Positions 12,561 to 30,186 of a stretch of DNA of 53,309 nt are shown in pieces; position 1 is the first letter of the stretch; every line of letters begins with the position of its first letter. The stretch covers positions 70,755 through 124,063 of the forward strand of contig NW_019775589.1 of the NCBI RefSeq assembly GCF_001039355.2, in the 5' to 3' direction. This stretch comes from Lingula anatina. Taxonomy: Eukaryota; Brachiopoda; Lingulata; Lingulida; Lingulidae. Under the pieces are notes generated by a model that saw nothing but the letters and a program-made list of their open reading frames with translations, did not search any database and was not told the origin of the DNA. The position numbers and the translations under genes were made by a program.

Positions 12561-14360
12561 GATTAAGTAATGGTTTATTTTTATTTATTTACCTTGGAGT
12601 AGTTTGCGCTCTCTGAACGCTTTTCTAGTTATACAATGCTTAATGAGATGCCATTAAAGCAAGAAGAAATATCCAAGGGAGAGGGGGGAGCGAGGGCATC
12701 AGTGGAGTCGGGTTAGGCACCTAGCAATGGTCTAATAATTAGACTATATAAATGCGTATTTCACATGACGCATTTGGTAATTTTTTTCAAGCACAGAATA
12801 CACTTAACCTGCAGTTATTAACCTTACGTTGGAGGCCTTGACAGTGAATGACCAAGACGACCAAGAACTGACCTAGAGCAGATTTCGATCTAGACAGCAC
12901 GTCCCACTTGAATTGACGCGTTCGGCAGATGGATTTCCAGAAAACACTTCCATTTACAAAATATCTACTAGTTGAATTTCCTAAAACTCGTTGAACCGCT
13001 TTTCCCAAAAGTAATAAATGCCATGCTTAACATGTTTTAGCTTCATTTCCTTCCTTATCAAGGCCCATCCTTAGGACAACAACCAATAATAATAATAATA
13101 GCGTAACACAACAGAAAACTTAATTTTTGCCCTTCAATTGTAAGATTTGCAAAAAAAAAGATAAGAAACACAATATTTCTTTCATCAAAACAGGTATTGC
13201 CTTTGGGTGGGTTTTTCTTTCCAATTTAAGCATGAAAAGAATTCATGTACAATATATATGATATTGCGCGTGGCATTTAAAGAGTTGTCCGCAATTTAGA
13301 CTGCAGATAATAGATTAACTTTGAAAGAAACGGTGCATTACAAAAAAGTATCCAATTTATCACTCCAATTTATCCAATATATTTGTACCAATAGGAGTTT
13401 TCTATGGCTAAGTCAACTGATTAAAGTATTGTGCGCTATGGAGATGACCACTGTGGTCTTTAACATTGTGCTGAAGGGACGTTTTTAGTCTTTTAAGAAT
13501 TTTTTTTAATTTCGTCAAAACAAAGGAACAAATTTGATAGCCTATTAACCCCCCCCCCCTCCCATTAACAACTAAACACAACAGCCCGTGATAAGCATTT
13601 TTATTATATACATTTTCAAGTAGAGAAAAAATTACCATAGACTTGAGTCGAACCACCCCGACCCCAAACGTTCACAATTTGTTTCTTTTTCAAAAACTAC
13701 CAAAAAGGGCGTTTAACACAATTGTGGTAAATTATGGAGAGACACTCCGAGCATCAGAGATCAATGACAACCCACTTCTCTTCTACCTACATGCCTCTGC
13801 CGTTTTGGAAGCTATAAAGGCTTGTCCAGAATAGAGCGTGTCGAGATTCTAGAATCCTTCTAGTAAAGTCAGTGCATTGTCCTCAGATCATTCAGGTCAC
13901 TTGGGGCATTACTTGTAAAGTGTCTTACTTTTTTTATTTATTTATTTATTTATTTTTGTTAATTTTTCAAATTTCAAACACATTTCTAAGATGGCGATTT
14001 TATTTGCTTTGGCTTCAAAATAATCATTACAAATATGCCAGGTAAAAATTGTGTATATTTTCTTCATAACTGAGATTTTATAGTGACGACCTTTTAATAA
14101 CAAATTGTAGAATGATTTTATTGTTATAAATTATAACAAGGCTAAAATGATCGTTTTTACATCATCTTGGATACAGTTCACAATGTTTCCTGTTGTTACA
14201 CTGTAATCACAACTTGCTTATGGCAGAGCAAGAAACAATAGAACACTTAGCCTTTTTCTTCTTAATTTAAATAAGATTTGCACTTGGCCATCCAACCAAT
14301 AGTTAAATACATGATGCCACAAAAAGAAATCTGTTAAATAACAATTAATAATGTCTCTCA
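12561..14360. other. Intergenic, no gene seen
   Basis: AT-rich spacer downstream of the seryl-tRNA synthetase gene with short chance frames, a C-run near 13550 and a TTTA repeat near 13935. No feature could be supported. Confidence 0.5.
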
Positions 14361-14375
14361 CAAAAAAAGAGAATG

Positions 14376-14381
14376 TTTATT
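14376..14381 (-). other. Poly(A) signal of the seryl-tRNA synthetase gene
   Basis: TTTATT on the plus strand reads AATAAA on the transcript strand, about 180 bases after the stop codon. It is the first canonical signal downstream and predicts a short 3'UTR of roughly 200 bases. Confidence 0.6.
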
Positions 14382-14561
14382 TTGGGCATACCACATGACA
14401 TAAAACCACTTGAGATAAAGAAGTTCAGTTGGAGGTTCACGGAGATCTCGTGAAATCGCGTCGGAATCTTTACATGAAACAAACGCCAGTAAAAAAATGT
14501 CGACCTAATTTTTTGGCTTTGTTTTTCATTCGCAAGTTGCGGCAAGCAGTAGCTGTCTCCA

Positions 14562-20991
<6,430 letters not shown>

Positions 20992-21696
20992 TTTTCTTGA
21001 AAATATGTGGAGGAAAGCTCGTCTGTGGCGATTTCACCGGCATGAACAGGAAGTCTCGCTGCGCATGTGTAAAATTAGATACAAGGGACAGTTAATTGTT
21101 TTAAGAATTTTAACAGTAAAATGTGTTAAACCCATATAATCCACTTCATTATATTATAATCAGCCAATCAGTCTTTTATAAATATAACTACACTATGTAT
21201 ATCAGCATGACTTAAGCTGAATATGGAAGTTATCGGAGGGAAAAATAATGATATAATTTATGCTCCCTAAAATGACCCCATTGCATCAGCCGGCCTCAGC
21301 TGTGCATTGTGAGTAATCATGTTCATTTATAGGAAAAGTGTGCATTGCATCAAAAAATGTAATTTGGACCCTTTTGTAAGATTAAATAAACACATAAATA
21401 CATCATTAATAATATGAGCGTGTTTTTCTTTTTATAAATTTTGCAGGATACTTAGTATTGTGGATATATTATGACAGGTGGTCCTACATACTGAGTAGGA
21501 CCCACCAAACTTTGCTGAGAAGGGGTACTTCAGTATGATAAGTAGGTGGAAACCATTAAAAAGAAAAAAATTAATGCAGATAATTATTACTCCACCTTTA
21601 TCATAGCACAGAACAAAAAAAGTGTCAAAGAGTTCTGAGTTACTGGACCAAAATAAGTTAAAATAAAAACAACAGTTCAGTGACTGATAATATATA

Positions 21697-22810
21697 TATT
21701 TATTACAAGAACTTCAATATCACAGAATACGATGTACATGACAAGGAGATATATATAACAGTCTCTAAAAAGAGGAAAAATACAAGTAACACAGCATATA
21801 ACCTAAGTATGTGTATGTATTTAAATTCTGTTTAGCACCTTCCCACACAATTCTCAATGACTTCGTTGCGTTGCCTAAGATAGAGAATATTCACATGACT
21901 ATATCCAAAATATATTCACTGATATGCTGAAGTGCATTTGCATAACTCACAAAGTGAACAGTATTATATCTTGATCATGAAGTTACATTTTCTACATTAT
22001 ATGCATAGTCACAAGAGCAACTAACTCCTGAGCAAGTTCCAATACGGAGGATGAAACTTAGGACGCCACACCTAAGAAAGGTTTGTTTTATCAAAACTCA
22101 ATAATTCAAAGACAAATATTAAAATACCTTCTTTCATATAAAAAAAGGCACCTCACTAGGTAAAAATTGTATACAAGACCTCTATTCATGAAATGTTTTT
22201 CTCATAATTATAAATCAGTCTTCTCACAACCAAAATGGACACCGTAAATCATCGAGCTGAGCCTGCTGTAGGCGGCTAACCTGGCTTTAAGGCTCCACTG
22301 TCATACAATGGTTCCAAAGTTGGTAGAAGAAAAGAGTGAAATAACAAATGAGACACAACTTCATCAGCTTTTAGTTTCTGGCACGAGGTAAACTGTTAAG
22401 GAGTGCTAGAGTGTTGGTATGCAGCCAAAATAAGAGGAATGGCTTGTGTTCTTATAAAGACCTATTTCTTTTATGACAGAGCAACAGCTAGGGTTTTAAT
22501 ACATATGGGGAGGAAGTTATCAGACATGGTAAATAATATCACAACTGAATGTGAAAAGACCACTTCAGCAATGACATAGGCTTTGAAAATTCTATACACT
22601 TTGATGTTTATATCTCAAACAGCAGCATAGTCTTCATGTTTTATCACATAAATCAATAAACAAATTTTACATCTATTTCATAAATTAGCCTTAAATAAAT
22701 AAATAAATATCACAAAAATATAAATCAATAAAATGTGCTGTTTTCCAGTCAGTCTGTTTCCTCCTCCCCTCTGTCCATCCTCTAAGCTGTATCCCCTGTC
22801 ATCTTTATGG
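21697..22810 (-). other. Probable 3'UTR of the gene ending at 22811
   Basis: Over 1.1 kb without coding signal follows the stop codon at 22811-22813. A canonical AATAAA on the minus strand lies at 21697-21702, giving a UTR of about 1.1 kb. The boundary is inferred from that signal only. Confidence 0.45.
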
Positions 22811-24699
22811 TCATCCACTCCTGGTGTTACACTGAGTTTGGTTGTAAGTGTATGGCTCAGGTGCTATCGGCTGCTTCGGGGAGTCGTAATACCCATTTGC
22901 TGTTGGTCCATAATGCTCTGGAAATACAAACTATTTGTAAATACGGTACTGGCAGCATTCAACACCAGCCCAACAACTCTACAGGGAAACAGATTCTTAA
23001 ATTTTCTTTTGACAAAGTAAGTGGGATCATTGCAAATGAGAAAAGAGGATTCTAATTCAATTGAAGGACCCATGTTTCTCACAAGATCTTTTTTACTAGG
23101 TTTTTGTAACTAATTTTGATGCCCATCTTATCTATTTGACCCCTACCTCAACCCCAATGTTACTATCTTTCTACTCTCTTTCTCTTTGCTCCTCTCCTCT
23201 CTCTCTCTCTCTCTTTTCATTTTTGTGTCAAACCCCCCCCCCCCCCCACTTTTTGATAAGGTCGAGACATAGTAACTTCCAGGTCAAAAAATATGATCCA
23301 AAACAACTCGATGAATCAAACCATTCACTTTTATTCACTATTGCTCTGACACTGTCTATTGCTCTTTCTTGTGTAAAACAGGTGCCAAACTTCAATTTTA
23401 AAACTGGCATAACACAGAACAATACTTTTATATAAAACTAAAATCTCATTTTCAGTCAAAATGACCATTGTAAAACTGGCCTCTCACCTCCAGAACTCTT
23501 GTCCTCGGCATATTTACTGATGACGCATTGTCTCTGTCCGATGCCTTTCACCTCCTCTGCCTCCTCTCTCTCCTGCTTTGACTTACAGCTGTGGCGGATT
23601 TTGTCTGCCACGTAGCTGCAAGCTGGAAATACAAGTGAAATTTGTGTTATATGTTACCAGTGTGAGTTTGGAACAATTAAATAATAAACGTAGATTTTTT
23701 TAATGCAATATCCTGAAAATTTCAGTAATTTTTCCTGCATCACCACGGCATACCCTATCAAAAAATGATGAGCAGAGCTACATGTACTACCTATGAACCA
23801 GTTATCTGGCCCTAAATTCTAATTTTCATGATCACGATTGAAATCTTCAGAGGAAATTAAATTTCTAAAATAACGTGTAGATTTTTTTAATCAAGGAAGT
23901 AGATAGGACTAAGCAATGGGTTTAGTCAAAGGTTTGTAAGTCTGTGCTGCGAATAAGTCATATTTCAGTTATTCCTGTCTTGAATCTTTTGGAAGTTTTT
24001 AGTTTTGTCATTTTGCTGACTCATTACGATGGCCACATCATGAGAGTTAGCTATTTAGAATAACACCCAAGTTGAGTGCAATTCTACCACTTAAAACCAG
24101 TTGTGGTGGCGAAATGGAACGCTTAATCGCTTCATTCTTAATCTGACTTTCACCAAAATTCCTACTTACCATTTATTATTAATCATACCATCTTTAAACA
24201 GTGTACAAGGCCTTGTTAAACAGTATTTTGAAGCAGATTCCACCTTCCTGCTTCCTACTTTTTATGCTTTATATGATGTAAATACTTTCTCAACCGATAG
24301 ATGTCACCAATTTCAAGATAAGACAAAATATAAAACTTTTAGCTGATTAACAGATCAAGAGTTGACTTTTAATGGAAAACTTAAACGTTACAAAACTTTT
24401 TTTATAAGATAAGAAACAAAATGAAACACACACTGTGACACACAAAAAAAAACTATTTTCAAACCACACGGTGCAAAATGTAACGTTATCAACTTGCGCC
24501 ATCTTTCGGCTACCTCCAAAACAAACGCTCTTAGAATATACGTTTCTGAATGCACAGCCTGATCATGACGAGACATTGCATGTATGGAATCCACATTTTT
24601 TAAAACTTACATGACCATTTAAGTTTCCAAAAATCAGTGTAAATAGTTGCCCAGGATATGCAATCATCTTGTACGTCTTGGCAGGCACATGTGATAAGC
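22811..24699 (-). CDS. Small protein with ShKT-like cysteine spacing, 3' three coding exons (5' part not found)
   Basis: Exons 24611-24699, 23488-23622 and 22811-22917 join in frame with GT-AG introns and end at TGA. The readable protein is about 108 residues. The first exon gives CACQDVQDDCISWA, which matches the first half of a ShK toxin-like (ShKT) domain, C-x-D-x4-C-x2-W-A. The next exon gives a C-x10-C spacing (SCSYVADKIRHSC), also as in ShKT, but about 13 residues are inserted between the halves and the final Cys pair is missing. A Glu/Lys-rich segment (SKQEREEAEEVKG) and a Tyr/Pro-rich tail (NGYYDSPKQPIAPEPYTY) follow. A Met lies just before the acceptor used for the first exon, but no signal peptide is seen, so a 5' exon is probably missing. 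Function unknown; ShKT is a hypothesis only. Confidence 0.55.
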
Positions 24700-24719
24700 C
24701 TGTTAAACATTACCCCTGG

Positions 24720-25160
24720 AATAGACCGCTACTAGTATGGTGATGATTCAGGAGGAAATGGTTTATTTTACAGATGGGCCTAACGCTAGTTTTTATTTAT
24801 TTTTTTTTTTTAACACAACAACATGGCTATTGAGAGGTAGCAACAAACTTGATAATATCTTCTATACAGTACAAGTACCAAAAATGCCATACAAAATGTA
24901 GGCCTACATTTTATCATTCCAAAATTAGGTGAAAGATGGGCCTATAGTGTTGCCGACACGGCAGAAATTATATGCGTTGTAATCATTTTTATTTTTATTT
25001 CCACGATGTTCTTATGTTTATTTATATTGTGTTAGAGAAGAAACTACTAACACTGCTCAATTAAGTAACATCTGTTCATTTAGTCATGTGGTCAACTGTA
25101 AAAGCCGATGTTGCATGTGCTCTGCGCGGTCATTTATTATTTACTGGCAGAGTGGAGGTA
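24720..25160. other. Intergenic, no gene seen
   Basis: AT-rich with a poly-T tract near 24800. The last 80 bases, ending GCAGAGTGGAGGTA, could be the purine-rich tract preceding the LTR that starts at 25161. The missing 5' exon of the cysteine-containing gene may also be here, but no candidate could be identified. Confidence 0.4.
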
Positions 25161-25788
25161 TGTTATGATATTACGTATAGCTTGTGTAAAATTTATGTAT
25201 TTAATAAAGTGTAATTCACTTATATAGAGGTATTTTGTGTAGTTTACAAAAGTTTACATAAGTTTACATAAGTTTAATCAGTAAAATAAGTTATGAGCAT
25301 CGTGTTTATTAAAATCTAAGTTAGTTTGGGTGTGGCATTTTCATGAACAACACGTACATGTACATGTAGGCCTATATTAACGTTATCAAATAAAATTACA
25401 GTCACAGCTCAGAATGTCATGACCGTCTCTGGGCAGCCAGTTGGCAGCGGAAAAAAACGAGTATGGATTTTGTTTTAGTGTAAGTGTTTAAAATTAAATA
25501 ATAAATAATTAGTGAAGTAAACTTACACGTATTTAAAGATCGATTTTTTTTTTTTTTTTTTTTTTTTTTTGTTAAGATCACATGAATTAAGTTATTTAGT
25601 ATATTTGGTTTATTATCTCGTTATTTCATTGTATTGTTATTATTATTTTTTCTTTTTCTTTTCATTTTATAGTTTTCACCAGTTTCAGTTCAGTTTCTGT
25701 CCAGATTCTGTTCAGTTCTGTTCACACTCCGTGAATAAACAACAGTATTATCCAACGGTGTTTCTTCATTTACTCGTGGTCCGCTACA
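25161..25788 (+). mobile_element. Probable LTR of a Gypsy-type retrotransposon (remnant)
   Basis: The segment begins TGTTATGATATTACG just after a purine-rich stretch (AGAGTGGAGG) and ends CGTGGTCCGCTACA. It thus has TG..CA ends, an AATAAA at 25734-25739 and a short U5-like end. No internal coding region or second LTR is present nearby, and flanking bases do not form an obvious target duplication. This fits the 3' LTR of a truncated element. A 29-base T run lies inside at about 25542-25570. Confidence 0.4.
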
Positions 25789-26669
25789 TATAAGCTTACT
25801 AGTTAGATGGATTTCCGTATTGATTGAGCCATTACCATAATAAGTTTGTAACAGTTTGTAAAATAGTTTGCTCAAAGAGTCTCCTATTATTATTTTATTT
25901 AGTAATGTGATTTTTTTTAAATCTGAATATTATAAATGTAATAACGGTAAATTTAGTAAAGAGCAAAAAGCTAGGATTTGCGAACATTCTGAACTACGCA
26001 GTTTGACCAGCCTCTTCGCTTCGCAGTGGACCGGTACATGGGTCAATTCAATTAACAGATAGGACCTTCATCTTTAAATGAACTTGGACAATATGTTAAA
26101 TTGCATCTATGCAGGGTCAGCGTGATTTTCCGTGTGAAATGGGCCAGTGACTCGGGTAAGTGCACATGTTATTGTTAGAAATATTTCAATGATCAAAACA
26201 AAGTTCTGAGTCTTAATTGTTATGTCAATCTTGATATATGGAGGTGTTTTATTAATAATTTTAATGATTTTATAAAAATACGCACTTTTGTGCTGTTGGA
26301 ACTAGTGCAGACAAAAAAGTTATGAATTTAAATTGAAGAGATGGCATGATAAACAGCATTTAAACTGATAACGAAGAAAAACTTGGCAAGCATGTGGATG
26401 TACGTGTACCTTCCACGGCTCATGTTGGATAACCGTCAACTTAAAATGTCTTCTTTATATATGAATATGTATTCCATTCACCCACCTAAATGGTCTAAGG
26501 GCACCATGTAACATATAAAAGCAACGATGTGGACATTAAAAAATCCTTTATTAATATCTTACAGTTCTTAAAATAGTGAAATTTTAATCACCGTTTTAAT
26601 TATTATCAATTCTTTCACAATATTATTGGTTAGTTTACATCTGTATTTGGAAAGTAAAGGTTACATAAT
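25789..26669. other. Intergenic, no gene seen
   Basis: AT-rich with only short chance reading frames. A TTTATT at about 26547-26552 could be the poly(A) signal of the lectin gene that ends at 26897. Confidence 0.45.
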
Positions 26670-26838
26670 CAGGCCCGTAGTCAGCAATTTCAAATGGGGT
26701 GTTCGTTTTTTGAAAAAGTGGACATTTTCCCATTAAACCTTCATGTACCTAGATCAAATTCTATCCAAAGTGGACCTTTTTCCAGCAAAAAGGGCGGTTC
26801 TTTCGAACCCCCCGAACCCCCCCCTGGCTACGGGCCTG
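26670..26838. mobile_element. Palindromic non-autonomous DNA transposon, family A copy 2
   Basis: 169 bases with ends CAGGCCCGTAGTCAG / CTGGCTACGGGCCTG, flanked by the 5-bp repeat ATAAT at 26665-26669 and 26839-26843. It is inverted relative to the copy at 9700-9866 and shares its interior words (GTGGACCTTTTTCC, GGTTCTTTCGAACCCCCCG). It starts 58 bases beyond the stop codon of the lectin gene at 26897, probably inside that gene's 3'UTR. Confidence 0.9.
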
Positions 26839-26896
26839 ATAATGCAATCCCCCGAACAAACGAAACTTTCGGTAGGGATTTAGTCCCCAACAACTT

Positions 26897-28528
26897 CTAA
26901 CACAGCCGAAACGCAGTTTTAAGCTGGTCATCCGAGAGAATGTCTCCGTATATTTGGAGACATGACATACGTCCCTGGAAATTGTCGTAAGAATTGAATC
27001 TTATCTTGGATCGAGCAAGGTAAAGGTGGTAGTTTGTATCGAAAAAACCTCCTCCAGGCTGCACAGTAGAAATGACCCTGGTAAGAGTGGAGCTCAGACC
27101 TCCAGCCCGCACTGTGTACAGCTCTGACGCCTGATGATACTGCACCACTATTCTCAACCAGTAACCCAGCACTGTTTTAAACATTTTGCTATGGGTCATA
27201 TTCTTATCATCTATTTCCATGTAATTTTGATGAATCCAATAAACAATACCAAGTTTGTTGCTTTTAGGGTCATCTATAAACCCCAAAGGCATTTCCCAAT
27301 CGCGCAAGTGTGTCGGCATCAGCCAAAACATCAAGGTTACAGAACCTTTTCTATTAAACAAGGAAGTGTTTCTCTTTGGAATATGTCCGAAAGAGTCGTC
27401 TCTACCTCTAAACAATATGGCGCCCCCCTCCTTCCCGTCCGGTCCAGGTGCGAAGCTGGTGTTATATGTCACGCCGTCGTTACCGTTACCACTAAGGTCC
27501 TTCAGTCCATTCTTCGAATCCATGGCCCAGAAACCAAGGGGATTCGGAAGGCCTGAATAAATGGATAAAACTATTAATACATGTGCTTCTCAAGAAACAG
27601 CCCTTGGAAAATTTGTCTTACAAAAAGTCATTTTAATGAAGGTGCTATGTAAATGTTTTCACGCATTGCAAAATCTACGACCTGCTTTTCGTCAAATGTA
27701 AAAATGATTTTAATGTAGGGATGAAAACGTCAAGCCTCAAAAGTCAAAATTTTACATGAAAAGATTAACATAATTTCATCACTTCACAAGCTACAATGAG
27801 ACCAATTTCATGACAAAAATTGCTATAGAGGAAGTACGTATTTTACATTTTGTTTAAGAGGTTATTGGAAATATCATATGTATCTTATAGTAGAGAGGTA
27901 ATTAAGTTTCCATTAACCTCTAAAACTGTGTTGTGACTCGCATGCAATATGAACAAAAAATCTAAATACACGTCTTTTAAATGTGGATTGTCTAATCACC
28001 TCGTGGTTATTTTCTTGCATTGTGTACTCCCGATTAAAAATGACACCATTTACCTGGAAATGCCATTAGAGTCGGTTTAACAGTTGTCATGGCTGTAGAC
28101 GAAGGTACTGTGCTTGACTTCTCTGTTGTTGACATCGACGTAGTTGTCTTCAACACCGTCGTCTTTCTGGTCGACATGGAAACCGACATAGTTGTTGATT
28201 TTTGTTGGGCTGAGGCTGCAATTTTACACTGTACATACTTTGCAGACAGCTCGCGGTAGACGGCAGCAGTAAACTTCAGTTCCATATCCAAAGCAGTCTC
28301 AGTATTCCGCCGCCGGCCGAACTCAGGAGGGTAGTTAAGTCCTGTCAATTTTTGAACCAGACCCGAACATTCTGCTAACAAGTGTTGTTTCAGAGACGAC
28401 AATTTGTGATTCAGTACATACAATTCCAACTGTTTGGAAAGGACATTTCCAGTTTGCGTAGTTGCATTTGTCAGGCAGAACCCAAAACACAGAAGAACTG
28501 CGATCTGTACCGATGACAGCGTTCCCAT
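26897..28528 (-). CDS. Secreted LamG/concanavalin-A-like domain protein with Thr/Ser stalk, 2 exons, 376 aa
   Basis: Exons 28054-28528 and 26897-27552 join in phase 1 at MAFPG|LPNPLGFW to give 376 residues. Residues 1-22 form a clear signal peptide (MGTLSSVQIAVLLCFGFCLTNA). Residues 30-110 are probably helical, with three Cys and an RRR site near 72-74. Residues 111-153 are a Thr/Ser-rich stalk typical of O-glycosylation. Residues 162-376 are a jelly-roll LamG-3/pentraxin-like domain (FWAMDSKNGLKDLSGNGNDG; VTLMFWLMP; LYLARSKIRFNSYDNFQGRM). The start at 28528 is chosen because the signal peptide begins there; a longer start at 28618 would bury it. Such domains bind glycans or extracellular ligands, but the ligand here is unknown. 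The next gene upstream on the same strand has a similar plan with a fibrinogen domain. Confidence 0.85.
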
Positions 28529-28581
28529 GGTCTTTGCGGTTGTGTTGGAACGGTGACGCGAAAATGTACTTAAAGCGTCTT

Positions 28582-28610
28582 TGACGTCATTCGGCGCTGC
28601 ATGATTGGTT
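28582..28610 (-). promoter_or_regulatory. CRE palindrome and CCAAT box upstream of the LamG lectin gene
   Basis: A perfect TGACGTCA lies at 28582-28589, 54 bases upstream of the start codon, and an inverted CCAAT (AACCAATCAT on the minus strand) at about 28601-28610. Their order and spacing fit a proximal promoter of the minus-strand gene. Function is inferred from the motifs alone. Confidence 0.5.
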
Positions 28611-28619
28611 CTGTTCACA

Positions 28620-30186
28620 CAAGAGGCAATTTGGTTTATTTTTCACTTTAGTTCAACTATGGTTAAACACGTAGGCCGACATAACACACTGTCTCTGGAT
28701 ACATAGGGTCTGGTATCTACTACTAAATGCCAAAGCCTTGTGAAAACCCTAGGAAAGAAATCGAATTTTATTTCAAATAGTTGTTTGGTCCGCGTCAGCC
28801 TCTCCTTGAATATTTACTTCTCCACCTTAATTCTGATAGCAGTGCAAAATTCTGACCTAAGCTTCTTTTAAGTCTTCGGGTCTTGGTGATAAGTTTCAGT
28901 TAAAGTCACGTTTCTCACTCCCAGTGATGACTTTCACGACCTCATAAGGTGATTAACGCACGAGATGTGCATCTGTGCTAGTCTCAATGATTATATACCA
29001 GACAACCTTAAAGGTACATGATGTCTGTAAGACATTTATTCTGCTTAGCAAGATATTTAATTCAATATGTTTATTTTCATCATTTGGGTACAACTTATCC
29101 AAAACCACTGACAAAACAAAGATTTATAACAGCAGTTTTAAGTTTTACGTTTCTAATTTTCACTGTCTGGCGATAAAAATGGTTCTGAGGTTCACTCACA
29201 ACGGTGAAAATAGACATTCAAAACTCAAAAATAGGGTGTATTCCCAGAGATTTAGATCGATCCAGGGATTAAAATTAAAATCGATCTAACTCCCTGGGAG
29301 TTCAAGCTAAATTGCAGTAAGCCGAGCGCGCACCATAGTTAATTACCCCCTTACAGCTTTCAGTAGGCGGGACAGACGCTTAAGCCGGCTAAGCTGACAG
29401 TAATCTAGTGAGACTCCCCACAGGGATAGATCGATCTAAAAATCTATGGAAATGGGGTGATAGATTGTCATTTTCTGAATTGTTTTGGATAAGCGGTACT
29501 TCCTAACCCCAGGCTCGGCTGTTGGCGTAGAATTAAGCTACCCTTAGGAATATTTAGGTAAATACTATTTCGAATTTCCTTTAAGTGTACAGGGTAGTTA
29601 CCGTACCGTAATGGCTCTTTGTTACCTCACAACGCGGTTAGCACACGGCTTGCACTTGTCCATCTGTATAATTCACATTGGTCATATACTACTCTCTTAG
29701 TGTCTACACATACTGGCAGACCCCTTACACCATACATAAATTGCAGCTAAATGCTCGTCATGTCTCGTAATAAAGAAGAATTAATGTGAATATGATTCGT
29801 GAATGTGAAAACGGAAAAGAAGAACTCACAAACGCGGTATGCTTTAGGTGACATATAAATCATAGACTTATGAATTACGTGATTTTATCTTTAATAATTA
29901 TTTTCTGCTCATACTGTTACAAATCATTAGTCTACTTAATAGCACAATTCTAAAAGAATAAGAAAACTAGTTAAGAATTTTAATTTTAATTCTAATTTTA
30001 ATCTTAAAAGACTTCTAAGCGATTAATGATGTTGAAAAAAATCCCCCAGTCTGTATTAAGATGACTTTAGGCCTATAAATACCATGAAGAGATGGATTGG
30101 CTTTTCTTTAAATTAAGGTTACGTAATTTAAAAACAATTAAATAAATACAGAAAGGTATGATTCGACTTCAGTCAGACTGTTATGA
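28620..30186. other. Intergenic spacer between the two lectin genes
   Basis: No gene seen apart from the palindromic element at 29241-29452. This spacer must hold the 3'UTR of the fibrinogen-domain gene (candidate ATTAAA signals in the T/A-rich tract near 29980) and the promoter of the LamG gene. Confidence 0.5.
29241..29452. mobile_element. Palindromic element, family B copy 2
   Basis: Shares with the copy at 15203-15433 the words GATCGATC, CTCCCTGGGAG, AAGCCGGCTAAGCTGACAG and TCTAGTGAGACTCCCC, arranged as two inverted halves around TTAATTACCCCCTTACAGC. Outer ends are TTCCCAGAGATTTAGATCGA and TCGATCTAAAAATCTATGGA. No coding capacity. Confidence 0.75.

Noticed and set aside
24388-24594. 68-residue minus-strand frame between exons of the cysteine-containing gene
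   Set aside because: Lies within the intron 23623-24610 with no matching splice sites and no similarity.
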